Of a DNA stretch of 64,000 nucleotides, positions 55,773 through 63,454 are shown in pieces. Source of the stretch: Moraxella oculi (GTDB taxonomy: Bacteria; Pseudomonadota; Gammaproteobacteria; Pseudomonadales; Moraxellaceae); NCBI RefSeq assembly GCF_023336735.1, contig NZ_JAMBAQ010000005.1, positions 49,812-113,811 of the forward strand, in the 5' to 3' direction. The notes under the pieces were generated by a model. The model saw only the letters and a program-made list of their open reading frames with translations, did no database searches and had not been told where the DNA came from. Within the stretch, counting starts at the first letter, position 1. Every line of letters starts with the position of its first letter. The translations under genes were made by a program, and so were the position numbers.

Positions 55773-57321
55773 CACCCAATCTACCCACATGATAGGTGTG
55801 GAAGTCATCAACTTCGATATTATAGACGGTATCGGTGTGGTTGGGTAGTAGGTATTGGCTTAGGACTTCTACTTCTTGATTGTTTCTATCAAGCAGTATT
55901 ATCCCTTGTTCTAGCAAGGAGGCTTTTAGCCAGCCTGTGTCTTTGATCCAAAAGGGGTGTTCTGCTGTGGTTTGTAGGGTTTCTATATCGCCTTGATGGT
56001 TTTTGACTGTGACTTGGAAAATGGGCTGGTTGGGTGTGGCTTTGGTGGCAACAACAGGGCGATAGCCATATTCTAGGGTAATGTCATTTCGTGTCCAAAT
56101 CAGTTCACCACCTGTGAAGGTCTCAATGGCTTTTAAGCCCTCTGATGTTTCAATGAGTGTACCTGCGGTAAAGCAATAGGTGCCAGTGGTGCAGGTTGCT
56201 TTGGCTACATTTGCATTGCGACCAGCTGCAGAAACACCTTTTTGTCTTAATGTGGTGAGTGCCAGCCTGCCAATATATCTGATAGCTTTTACAGCACCAA
56301 AAATATCTTCAGGATACACAGGATTTACCTGACCTGATGTATGTAGGTGGTGTGCCTGATAAGATTGCAGTTTGGATTCAAAGTAATTGTTGGCATTACT
56401 TTGAATGAGTTGATTTGCCCTTCCAGAATTGCCATTTAGAGCTTCTGATATGCCCAGATTATCATTACCTAATCGAGCACCAAAAGCACCAGAATTGTCC
56501 AGCTGACGATTGGTTGATTTAAACATCAAAACTGGATTATTATTCATCTTTATAACATGGTTGGCGGCATCTTTCAGAGGCTTTGCACCATGCTTTTCAA
56601 CCAGTTTTTTGTATACGACATCGGCGGCTTCAAAGTGTTTTATTAGATTTGCATAATCAGACTTTGGGTTGAAGTTTGGGTAATAATCAATACCGCTAAT
56701 GTAACTGGCCAATTCAGTTAAGTATGCGTTAAGCTTATTATTGGCTTTTGTATCAAGTTGGGCATAAACCCAACTATAAAGCACTATTTCAGCTTCATTA
56801 GAGGAAATGCCTCTACTTCGTGCAAACAATTTGGCTTCTTGTTTTAAAATTTCTATTTCTTGGGCGTGTAGTTGTCTATTATTTGCAATAGCTGTATCTG
56901 CTGTTTTAACAGCAGTCTCGACATCATATCCTGTATAGGCTGCAATCACCCCTGTCATCAGTTTAGCCAATTCCCTATTTTTATTTTGTATGTGCTGAAA
57001 TTCCAAGGTGGGTAAATTAGGATCTGATGTTGGCATGAGTTCAGCCACCACTTCACCAACAGCAGCACCGATTGCTCCAGCCTCACATTGTTTTTGCAAT
57101 GCACCGGCAGCACAGCCAGTAGCGGCATGGGCGATTTTATGTAATATCCAGTTGGTATCTTTATTTTCAATAGCTAATTTGGCTGATTGCGTAGCAACAT
57201 TTACATCATAGCCAGCATATGATGCAACTACACCACTCATTAGCTGTCCATATATCTGTATGAGATCTTCCTCATTCTCGAGATAAAAATATCCAGTTGT
57301 GGAAATAAAATCAGCCACCAC
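55720..57321 (-). CDS. Module M6: pretoxin with Hint autoprocessing domain, toxin lost
   Basis: 533 residues from the GTG at 57321; the frame is open up to 57351 and no natural start is seen, as for an orphan module. Two PT-VENN-like units (GYDVNVATQSAKLAIENK and GYDVETAVKTADTAIANN) are followed by a helical linker and a Hint domain at about residues 382-522: catalytic Cys383 in CFTAGTLI, the block TAEHPFW at 452-458, and the terminal VHNA with Asn521. With Ala after Asn the domain should cleave and release a toxin rather than splice. Only 11 unrelated residues follow before the stop, so there is no toxin to release. No immunity gene follows. Confidence 0.8.
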   Translation of the reverse strand: MVADFISTTGYFYLENEEDLIQIYGQLMSGVVASYAGYDVNVATQSAKLAIENKDTNWILHKIAHAATGCAAGALQKQCEAGAIGAAVGEVVAELMPTSDPNLPTLEFQHIQNKNRELAKLMTGVIAAYTGYDVETAVKTADTAIANNRQLHAQEIEILKQEAKLFARSRGISSNEAEIVLYSWVYAQLDTKANNKLNAYLTELASYISGIDYYPNFNPKSDYANLIKHFEAADVVYKKLVEKHGAKPLKDAANHVIKMNNNPVLMFKSTNRQLDNSGAFGARLGNDNLGISEALNGNSGRANQLIQSNANNYFESKLQSYQAHHLHTSGQVNPVYPEDIFGAVKAIRYIGRLALTTLRQKGVSAAGRNANVAKATCTTGTYCFTAGTLIETSEGLKAIETFTGGELIWTRNDITLEYGYRPVVATKATPNQPIFQVTVKNHQGDIETLQTTAEHPFWIKDTGWLKASLLEQGIILLDRNNQEVEVLSQYLLPNHTDTVYNIEVDDFHTYHVGRLGVWVHNAGKPYSFHCETR

Positions 57322-57337
57322 TTTTAAAACATTTGTT

Positions 57338-57366
57338 AGGTTTTCGCAAGCTCAACCCAACCTACC
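57338..57366. repeat. Junction repeat at the start of module M6
   Basis: On the minus strand the sequence GGTAGGTTGGGTTGAGCTTG, followed by a degraded inverse arm AACCTAAC, begins 4 bases after the stop of the M5 immunity gene and runs into the M6 frame. It is one of several copies with core GTAGGTTGGGTT in the array. Confidence 0.65.
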
Positions 57367-57369
57367 GTG

Positions 57370-57678
57370 CTAACCTATGTTTAACACAAAAGAAACATAT
57401 AGATTGCTTTGTGGAAGTTGTGCTAGATATGATCTAGCCGTATTAATGCCTTGCGATACTATTATTCCTTCATAAGACCAGTTGGCATAAAATAATTCAA
57501 ATTTTTTATCAGCTTTTATATAAATATCCCCTCCTAAAATTAAAATCTGATTTTGTTCACATATCATCAGAAACTTATCAGCTAGAGCTACGGGAATTGC
57601 AGTTTCACATATTCCCATTTCATCCAAACTGCAACCATACAAGGAATAAAACTTTAATATCTCATCTATATTAGTCAT
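57370..57678 (-). CDS. Module M5 immunity protein, Imm40-like
   Basis: 102 residues. The pattern GCSLDEMGI, QILILGGDIYI and YANWSYEG resembles the Imm40 immunity family, in which a short strand with GGD is followed by an aromatic segment; this is from memory and not searched. The ATG at 57678 follows GAGAGG; a GTG three codons upstream is possible. It begins 15 bases after the M5 toxin stop and should neutralise that toxin in the cytoplasm. Confidence 0.6.
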   Translation of the reverse strand: MTNIDEILKFYSLYGCSLDEMGICETAIPVALADKFLMICEQNQILILGGDIYIKADKKFELFYANWSYEGIIVSQGINTARSYLAQLPQSNLYVSFVLNIG

Positions 57679-57692
57679 AACAAGCACCTCTC

Positions 57693-58400
57693 TTAATTTT
57701 TGGGTACAAATAGTCTATGGTTAATAGAGCCATCAGGATTTTTAATATACTCAAAAACTCCTGCCTTTCCTCTATAACTGCCTTTTATTTCTAATTTATA
57801 TCTAGTGATGCCATCCCCACCCACAATTCGTGTAACCGTGCCGTGTTGTGCAAAACCATCCACAGATTGTGGGAATGCATGGTAATCACCAGATGCAGCT
57901 TGTTGTTTAACTTTGGCAGTATAGCTGGCACCATCAAAAAAGTTGCTCGCAGTAACAACATCTTTTGCGGTATCAGCTCCCCTGCCTACCTTAATTGCAG
58001 TAGAAGCACCAGCTGGTAAAATTGGTACTGCAGTTGCCAAACCATCATAAACAAGACCCACCCCATCTATAAAAGCCGCACCATAATTACCTTCTTTGAG
58101 ATTATATCCCAAGGACGCAGCTCCTATACCAACATTAGCCACATCCCAAGCTGTTTCCAAGGCATTCCACCTCACCGCCTCCGCTGCCACACCAGCAGCC
58201 ACATTGACATCTTCTCCAGCATAAGCAGCGGTGATGCCTGCAATCAGTTTGGCTTGATTGATGAGTTTGTCTTTTTGTGCTTGGGTTAGGGTGTTTGGGT
58301 CATCTACTTGATAATCACCCCACATCTCACCAACGACAGCACCGATGCTGCCTGCTTCACAACGATTTCCTGCCGCTTTGGCAGATAGACAGCCTGTCAT
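57693..58400 (-). CDS. Module M5: orphan pretoxin/toxin with altered VENN motif
   Basis: 235 residues from the ATG at 58400, but the frame is open to about 58560 and reads TAAAGIYTHGVKSLDI and HKLAAGMTGCLSAKAAG, so the true module begins at the junction repeat. The pretoxin segment is followed by AEAVRWN where VENN is expected. The toxin part contains a hydrophobic glycine-rich stretch (IGAASLGYNLKEGNYGAAFI) and a C-terminal domain FPQSVDGFAQHG, VGGDGITRYKLEIKGSYRGK, GSINHRLFVPKN. I have seen similar ends in polymorphic toxins but cannot name the family or its activity. Confidence 0.7.
   Translation of the reverse strand: MTGCLSAKAAGNRCEAGSIGAVVGEMWGDYQVDDPNTLTQAQKDKLINQAKLIAGITAAYAGEDVNVAAGVAAEAVRWNALETAWDVANVGIGAASLGYNLKEGNYGAAFIDGVGLVYDGLATAVPILPAGASTAIKVGRGADTAKDVVTASNFFDGASYTAKVKQQAASGDYHAFPQSVDGFAQHGTVTRIVGGDGITRYKLEIKGSYRGKAGVFEYIKNPDGSINHRLFVPKN
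58173..58393. repeat. 221-bp direct repeat, copy in module M5
   Basis: No difference from 61101-61321 was seen over its full length when read base by base. It encodes the pretoxin segment from LSAKAAGNRC to AEAV. Identity stops exactly after the GTG codon that encodes the V of VENN. Confidence 0.9.
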
Positions 58401-58522
58401 GCCAGCGGCAAGTTTATGAGCGACATTACTGATAAGCTCTGTATCATTGATGTCTAGTGATTTGACACCATGAGTATAAATACCAGCTGCTGCGGTATCA
58501 ACCAGTTGATTGGTCAGATCGG

Positions 58523-58615
58523 TAGGTTGGGTTGAGGTGCGAAACCCAACAAATTCAATGATTTACATCATAATGCTAAGTTACACTATCGCCGTTTGTC
58601 TTATGAGCTATAATT
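58523..58615. repeat. Junction repeat between barstar gene and module M5
   Basis: About 90 bases that match 60032-60118 at roughly three bases in four. The shared minus-strand blocks include GCGATAG, ATTATG, TCATTGA and TTTGTT, and the element ends in CAACCCAACCTACC. An internal inverted repeat, GTTGGGTT and AAACCCAAC, lies at 58527-58550. The end of the element is read in frame into M5. Confidence 0.7.
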
Positions 58616-58625
58616 AGCCTGAAGT

Positions 58626-58919
58626 CTATTTTATTATATAATCAAAACGATCTGCCCAGCCAAAATTCTCATCTTGCTCCTTAACTCTTTGTAAGACATT
58701 AATGATTTGGTAGAATACTGACGCGCCCATGAATTTTTTTGAATTTTCAGAATTATTCCAAATAATACAAACTGGTCTTTCCACCCCACAGGAAAGCAAA
58801 TCCCAAAGAGCATTAAGATTATGCCCATAAAACTCTGTTACATCACACTGAATTGCTAAGGTTCTATGAAAATCTTTTTCAGTTTCAACAATATTACCAT
58901 CAATCATAATTTGATTCAT
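58626..58919 (-). CDS. Module M4 immunity protein, barstar family
   Basis: 97 residues. It matches the barstar fold pattern: a first strand IMIDGNIV, a helix with FHRTLAIQCDV, then FYGHNLNALWDLLSCG, where barstar carries the helix that plugs the RNase active site (a Tyr-Gly-x-Asn-Leu-x-Ala-Leu-Trp-Asp stretch), and a last part ENFGWADRFDYIIK. The ATG at 58919 is preferred: GGGAG is 6 bases upstream and it overlaps the RNase stop as ATGA. The ATG at 58925 is the alternative. It sits directly behind the barnase-like gene, as expected for a toxin/inhibitor pair. Confidence 0.88.
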   Translation of the reverse strand: MNQIMIDGNIVETEKDFHRTLAIQCDVTEFYGHNLNALWDLLSCGVERPVCIIWNNSENSKKFMGASVFYQIINVLQRVKEQDENFGWADRFDYIIK

Positions 58920-59284
58920 TTCCATCTCCCTATAAAAGTTACAGATTGATAATGGTCTGTTGTAATATATAATAAACCATCGTTTGAATACAAGAGTCTT
59001 GTACCTGGTTGTTTTGATCTGGATATGGTATTTTTAAGACCAACATCCGCCTCATACCAGATTCTCCTAGGTGCATTAGGTACAACACTGGGAGTATTCC
59101 AAAAAACATCTCCTCCAATTTGCTTACCTGGGTTTGTGCTATTTAAAGCCTTTCCTGCTTGCCATCCATTTTTCCCCGCCTCAATTTTTGTGATGTAATG
59201 ACTAGGCAACCTTCCATTTGAACGCAAACTCTCAATAAGAGAGTTTGCTGCTTCAGTAGTTCTAAGATCCAAATTTAGCCTCAT
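58916..59284 (-). CDS. Module M4 toxin domain, barnase-like ribonuclease
   Basis: 122 residues from the ATG at 59284. Barnase pattern: LPSHYITKIEAGKNGWQAGK, GKQIGGDVFWN, and the active-site residues Glu78 (WYEADVG), Arg96 (GTRLLYSNDG) and His111 (TTDHYQS), so guanine-specific RNA cleavage is likely. The frame is open upstream for 12 codons, to a TAA. The preceding pretoxin frame (59289-60053) would run straight into it if one A were removed from GTAAAATGGG near 59316-59326. As read here the RNase lacks its export part, and without its inhibitor it could be made in the cytoplasm. Confidence 0.88.
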   Translation of the reverse strand: MRLNLDLRTTEAANSLIESLRSNGRLPSHYITKIEAGKNGWQAGKALNSTNPGKQIGGDVFWNTPSVVPNAPRRIWYEADVGLKNTISRSKQPGTRLLYSNDGLLYITTDHYQSVTFIGRWK

Positions 59285-59288
59285 GCCA

Positions 59289-60053
59289 CTATAAGAGCTG
59301 GTAGCATACCCATTTTACATGGCTAATAGTGCCAGATAAACTTAGTTGATTGGTGGGGATTGCTTTTTTAACAATAGGCACAAACATTAAAGTTTCAGCC
59401 ACAACCTGAAAAGAGCCTTGTCCTGTTTTTCCTTGTTTAACACTCTGAATGCCGCTTGCTATCATAGTGCTACCTGTGGCGATACGGACAACATTCATTA
59501 CCTTTCCAGGAGCTGCAAATACAGCATCGCCACCTAAAGATGCGACATCACTAACCTGCTTGTTTATATTGCGCTGTGTTGCAGCATCCCAAAACATTTT
59601 CTCATATTCGCCGCCTGTACCCTTATTAAACAAATAATCATTTGGTTTGAGAGTTGCCCTAGGATAATTTGTTAGCATGGACTGAATATGTGATAAACTA
59701 CTGCCACCAGCATAATAGTAGTTTAGTATGTCTCCTAGTGCCATCAGTTCACTATGGCTGAGTGATGATGGATTTTGCCTGTATTTATCTATTAACTGAT
59801 TTCCAACTTGGTCTAAAATAACTAAATTGGTTAATTCTTCAGCCTCAGCCAAAGTCATTTTATATTGTCCGAGAATATTTTTGCCTCGTCCCTGAATTTT
59901 TTCGTAGAGATTGTAAAGTTTGTTGAAGTCTTGTTGGGTTAAAGCATTATTCTCCACCGCCACCCCAGCTTCATTCGCTGCGGTATCCACATCAAAGTCA
60001 TAGAGTAGGACAATAGAGCTTGCGATGAAGCCGTAGGTTGTGTTGAGACACAA
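59289..60053 (-). CDS. Module M4: pretoxin part with VENN motif, frameshifted before the RNase
   Basis: 254 residues from a TTG-type start at 60053, which lies inside the junction repeat, so no true start exists. It reads DFDVDTAANEAGVAVENNAL, the pretoxin end with intact VENN, then a helical region (FNKLYNLYEKIQGRGKNILG) and a hydrophobic stretch near residue 200, and ends VKWVCYQLL shortly before the barnase-like frame. The last residues before the shift (LSLSGTISH) should continue as NGYATSSYSGM. The intact module would therefore be a pretoxin-RNase fusion of about 380 residues. Confidence 0.75.
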   Translation of the reverse strand: MCLNTTYGFIASSIVLLYDFDVDTAANEAGVAVENNALTQQDFNKLYNLYEKIQGRGKNILGQYKMTLAEAEELTNLVILDQVGNQLIDKYRQNPSSLSHSELMALGDILNYYYAGGSSLSHIQSMLTNYPRATLKPNDYLFNKGTGGEYEKMFWDAATQRNINKQVSDVASLGGDAVFAAPGKVMNVVRIATGSTMIASGIQSVKQGKTGQGSFQVVAETLMFVPIVKKAIPTNQLSLSGTISHVKWVCYQLL

Positions 60054-60118
60054 AATATAACAAAATCAATGAGTTATGACATAATTCTAGGTTATGCTAT
60101 CGCTAACCTAAGCCTACG
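60032..60118. repeat. Junction repeat between M3 immunity gene and module M4
   Basis: 87 bases with short inverted ends (CGTAGGTT at one end, AGCCTACG at the other), MITE-like in form. It aligns with 58523-58615 over about 75 bases. It lies 5 bases after the M3 immunity stop and reads into the M4 pretoxin frame. Confidence 0.7.
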
Positions 60119-60123
60119 AACTA

Positions 60124-60528
60124 TCATACATCATACTTGCGTATGACCATCTGATCTCCTTCATTTTTAATGATTATTTTACATGTATCAAGGCTTAACT
60201 CAAGTCCTATCTTGATAAGATTTTCATCAATAATCATGCGTGCGTCATAAATACATGTTGAGTCTTTTAAGTTTAAAAAATCAAACATATCTTTTATTTT
60301 TATCACACCGTAATCACCCATATCAACTTTCTGCAAACAATTGCCTGCTGTTATATCCAAAGACTCGCCATCTTCATTGCAGGACACTGTTATGGCAGCA
60401 TCATCAATTATGAGGCAAATATCCACAATGTCCTCCATAAAAATTTCTTGTTGATAACTATCCACAAAGTAAATACTTGCCATTACATTTTTCAATGTTT
60501 TTCCAATAATTTGTTTCACATCTACCAT
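60124..60528 (-). CDS. Module M3 immunity protein, unrecognised
   Basis: 134 residues, acidic, with alternating strands (DIVDICLIIDDAAITVSC, KIGLELSLDTCKIIIKNE). It starts at the ATG 60528, two bases after the stop of the M3 toxin, and ends just before a junction repeat. Position, size and acidity suggest the immunity protein for M3. No family was recognised and there is no signal peptide, so it acts in the cytoplasm. Confidence 0.6.
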   Translation of the reverse strand: MVDVKQIIGKTLKNVMASIYFVDSYQQEIFMEDIVDICLIIDDAAITVSCNEDGESLDITAGNCLQKVDMGDYGVIKIKDMFDFLNLKDSTCIYDARMIIDENLIKIGLELSLDTCKIIIKNEGDQMVIRKYDV

Positions 60529-60530
60529 AA

Positions 60531-61253
60531 TTACTTACCCAAAGCTTTTTTTACGGATGTATTATTGATGCCATTTTTTAAAATAGTAACAAAAGTACCA
60601 TCTGTTTTTGTAACTACAACATCATTGCCCTTGATTCTAAAATGAACATTGCCCCTCGACCCATTAGAGCCCTGACCTGCAAAATCACCCAAGACAACCA
60701 TCTCTGGTTTTAGAGCTATATCATTAATTATCCGAACAACCATAGCTCTATCTTCAGATTTTGATGGATCTCCACCAAAATCACTGACATGTTTACCAAG
60801 TTTTTTTCCAAGTTGTTTGTTTTCAAATTTAAAATCTGGAATATTGGATATTCTAACAATATTTTCACTTGTTGCAGTATTGGCAGGCTTTGATGTAGAG
60901 CTTGAACTAGAAGTGGATTGAATTTTGCCAGACTTTCGACCAGCTGGCGTTAAATTATTCACAAAATTCAACGCATGCTCTGCAATTTCTTTATCTGTAG
61001 CATAACGCTCCCCATCTCTTAATTCGCAAGTCAACCCAAATACTTCATAACAAACTATCCAATGCCCTTTTTCATTAATTTTATGGATAGCATTATTCTC
61101 CACCGCCTCCGCTGCCACACCAGCAGCCACATTGACATCTTCTCCAGCATAAGCAGCGGTGATGCCTGCAATCAGTTTGGCTTGATTGATGAGTTTGTCT
61201 TTTTGTGCTTGGGTTAGGGTGTTTGGGTCATCTACTTGATAATCACCCCACAT
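60531..61253 (-). CDS. Module M3: orphan pretoxin/toxin with VENN motif
   Basis: 240 residues from the ATG at 61253; the frame is open to about 61345 and includes LSAKAAGNRCEAGSIGAVVG, so the ATG is only the first Met. The pretoxin segment is the 221-bp repeat shared with M5 and ends AEAVENNAI. A linker rich in Ser/Thr (about residues 112-130) leads to the toxin domain: LGKKLGKHVSDFGGDPSKSEDR, AGQGSNGSRGNVHFRIKGNDVV and VTILKNGINN. The small, basic, Lys-His rich domain suggests a nuclease, but I cannot name a family. Confidence 0.68.
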   Translation of the reverse strand: MWGDYQVDDPNTLTQAQKDKLINQAKLIAGITAAYAGEDVNVAAGVAAEAVENNAIHKINEKGHWIVCYEVFGLTCELRDGERYATDKEIAEHALNFVNNLTPAGRKSGKIQSTSSSSSTSKPANTATSENIVRISNIPDFKFENKQLGKKLGKHVSDFGGDPSKSEDRAMVVRIINDIALKPEMVVLGDFAGQGSNGSRGNVHFRIKGNDVVVTKTDGTFVTILKNGINNTSVKKALGK

Positions 61254-61321
61254 CTCACCAACGACAGCACCGATGCTGCCTGCTTCACAACGATTTCCTG
61301 CCGCTTTGGCAGATAGACAGC
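61101..61321. repeat. 221-bp direct repeat, copy in module M3
   Basis: No difference from 58173-58393 was seen. It starts at the V codon of VENN (reading toward the 5' side of the gene) and ends within LSAKAAG, where M3 sequence diverges. A related but diverged copy lies in M2 (about 62525-62740). Confidence 0.9.
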
Positions 61322-61432
61322 TTGTTGGGCTTTAGGTCGAGCTATTCTTACAAAAACCAAAAATTTCAAAACATTTTTTCATAAATAAATTCTGAATTGT
61401 GTTGCTATTAGCTTAGACTAAGGGTTTTAACA

Positions 61433-61990
61433 TTAAATTTTTAACAAAAATTCACCATAATTTTTTGGCATTAAAACAGCGTCATAACTAATTACATCCA
61501 TATCAACGGAAACAAATACTCCTTTTGTAGGTTTAAAAATCTCGTCAATATTATAATTTTTATGTAACATTAATAGAAAATTAAAATCATCCGTCTTCCT
61601 TATAAAACTACCTGTCAAGGTATCAAAAAAATGCAAATAACACAAACCACGAACCCAAGACTTTAATAAAAAATTCAAATCATTTGTATTTAATATTTTT
61701 AAATTATAACGACTTAAATTATTGATTCTTTCTATAGGTTCTTCCATATCGAAAAAATAGTCACTAGAGATTTTTTTCAAGTCTTCAAGAAATATTGCAT
61801 ATCCTAATCTATCTACTGAGAAATAATTTATAAACATATTAATAAATTTTACATGTTGCTTTTCTAACCACAAATAGTGACTTAGTATATCGTCATTTTT
61901 GCATTTTATAACATCAGAAATGTCATTCCAAACCTTGCCTGAGAAGTTATAATCAGGTTTAAATCTAGATATGTTATAAAAATTAAACAC
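61433..61990 (-). CDS. Module M2 immunity protein, unrecognised
   Basis: 185 residues, mostly helical, with aromatic-rich stretches (FNFYNISRFKPDYNFSGKVW, VRGLCYLHFFDTLTG) and a C-terminal part DMDVISYDAVLMPKNYGEFL. The GTG start at 61990 has TAGGAG 7 bases upstream and lies 2 bases after the M2 toxin stop. It is strongly AT-rich. By position it should protect against the M2 toxin. Family unknown to me. Confidence 0.6.
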   Translation of the reverse strand: MFNFYNISRFKPDYNFSGKVWNDISDVIKCKNDDILSHYLWLEKQHVKFINMFINYFSVDRLGYAIFLEDLKKISSDYFFDMEEPIERINNLSRYNLKILNTNDLNFLLKSWVRGLCYLHFFDTLTGSFIRKTDDFNFLLMLHKNYNIDEIFKPTKGVFVSVDMDVISYDAVLMPKNYGEFLLKI

Positions 61991-61992
61991 TG

Positions 61993-62703
61993 CTAATCTC
62001 CTACTCTTTCTAAATGGATATTATAACTACCCAATCTTTCACCAGTCTTACTACTGCCTCTAGATGCTATATTTATTGCTGATCTTTCATCGTTTACTCC
62101 CTTAAAAACATCCCCACTATGGCTTGTATTTGAACGTATAAGGTATTTAGGGTTTCCTTTTTTGTTATAAAATAACTTAACTCCACCAATTGTTTTACTT
62201 TCATATCCAAATTTAGAAGCAATTTTTTCCAAATCACTAAACGAGTAAGGATTTGTATTTAAACCTCTTTTTTTAACAATCATATCAATTTTTTCTTGAC
62301 GATTGTTTAAATTCGTGCCAATAACTAAATCAATAACCGCCTTAGCATCATCAAATGTTAATTGACCATCTGCTAAAGTAATTAAATCATCAACAATATC
62401 AAAACCTTCTTTTCTTAACACATCTTTAAAGTCTTTAATTGTGACCTTGCCATTCTTTACAGCAACTTTGACGAGCTTTCCTGCTATTTTGACAGTCTGA
62501 ACAACAGCTTTTAAGCTATTATTCTCCACCGCCTCCGCTGCCACACTAGCAGCCACATTGACATCTTCTCCAGCATAAGCGGCAGTGATGCCTGCAATCA
62601 GTTTGGCTTGGCTGATGAGTTTGTCTTTTTGTGCTTGTGTGAGTTCATTGGGATCATCAGTAATCCAATCTCCCCACATCTCCCCTATAGTAGCACCAAT
62701 CAC
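61993..62703 (-). CDS. Module M2: orphan pretoxin/toxin with VENN motif
   Basis: 236 residues from 62703, with the frame open to about 62814 (SKLISNLSYKLAAGLTGCLS, then HACDAGVIGATIGEMWGDW); a TAG at about 62816 cuts it off from the conserved segment further 5'. The pretoxin segment ends AEAVENNSL. The last 60 residues (GGVKLFYNKKGNPKYLIRSN, SRGSSKTGERLGSYNIHLERVGD) resemble the end of Ntox21-type toxins, where a similar GTY-x-x-x-L-x-RIGD close is usual; this is a tentative match from memory. A nuclease activity would fit. Confidence 0.68.
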   Translation of the reverse strand: MIGATIGEMWGDWITDDPNELTQAQKDKLISQAKLIAGITAAYAGEDVNVAASVAAEAVENNSLKAVVQTVKIAGKLVKVAVKNGKVTIKDFKDVLRKEGFDIVDDLITLADGQLTFDDAKAVIDLVIGTNLNNRQEKIDMIVKKRGLNTNPYSFSDLEKIASKFGYESKTIGGVKLFYNKKGNPKYLIRSNTSHSGDVFKGVNDERSAINIASRGSSKTGERLGSYNIHLERVGD

Positions 62704-62860
62704 CCCTGCATCGCAAGCATGACCAGAGGCTTTGGCAGAGAGGCAGCCAGTCAGACCTGCGGCAAGTTTGTAAGAGAGATTGCTGATAAGCTTGCTGGTG
62801 GTAGCGATATCTATCTAGGGGTTTGACACCATGTGTATAAACGCTCCTGCGGTAGGTAGC

Positions 62861-62884
62861 GTAGGTGGACTAAGCCCACCCTAC
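62861..62884. repeat. Hairpin repeat at the start of module M2
   Basis: Near-perfect inverted repeat GTAGGTGG (62861-62868) and CCACCCTAC (62876-62884). It lies between the M1 immunity stop and the M2 frame. Related in form to, but not the same as, the GTAGGTTGGGTT junction repeats. Confidence 0.55.
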
Positions 62885-62926
62885 ATGACTACCTCAACCC
62901 GGTCTATGCGGGCTATGCTTAAAAAC

Positions 62927-63454
62927 CTACAAAGACCGCCTTACATAAGCAACGATATACTCTGGATTAGCAGCGAATAAAAATAAGTTTTGTGAACTCG
63001 TCATCACGCAAAACTCGGTATGATTATCAGTAGCAAGAGCACCCATAAAATCACCAAGCAACATGTAATAATATTCAGCATTACAAGGAGTTTCGGCAAT
63101 CATCGGTGGAGTGTACCATTCAAGTGTTTCAATGATGGCTGTGCCTTTTTTTTCAGAATCGGAAAAGAAGATAAGCGTATCGTCTATTGCACAATAGCTT
63201 TGTAGCAACATTGGAATTACCACTTCACAATAATTGGTTTCAAACTCCAAATCATCATCGGTAAAATCAACAGCATAAGGAAATTCTAGCTTGCTATAAC
63301 CAGCCCTAACAAATAATTCATCACGACTATCTCGATTATAAGTTTTTAAAAAATCATACAGCAGCTTGACTGATTGTTCTGTTGGATTAAACAGCGGCTT
63401 GATTTCATTCAAATTTAGATCAAAAAATGGCAGGTGGATTTCTTGGTTTGTCAT
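62927..63454 (-). CDS. Module M1 immunity protein, unrecognised
   Basis: 175 residues, acidic (AVDFTDDDLEFETNYCEVV), with aromatic and Cys-rich strands (CNAEYYYMLLGDFMGALA). Its ATG at 63454 overlaps the TGA of the M1 toxin by four bases (ATGA), which gives translational coupling. The C-terminus is VAYVRRSL. It has the size and layout of an immunity protein; no family is recognised. Confidence 0.65.
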   Translation of the reverse strand: MTNQEIHLPFFDLNLNEIKPLFNPTEQSVKLLYDFLKTYNRDSRDELFVRAGYSKLEFPYAVDFTDDDLEFETNYCEVVIPMLLQSYCAIDDTLIFFSDSEKKGTAIIETLEWYTPPMIAETPCNAEYYYMLLGDFMGALATDNHTEFCVMTSSQNLFLFAANPEYIVAYVRRSL

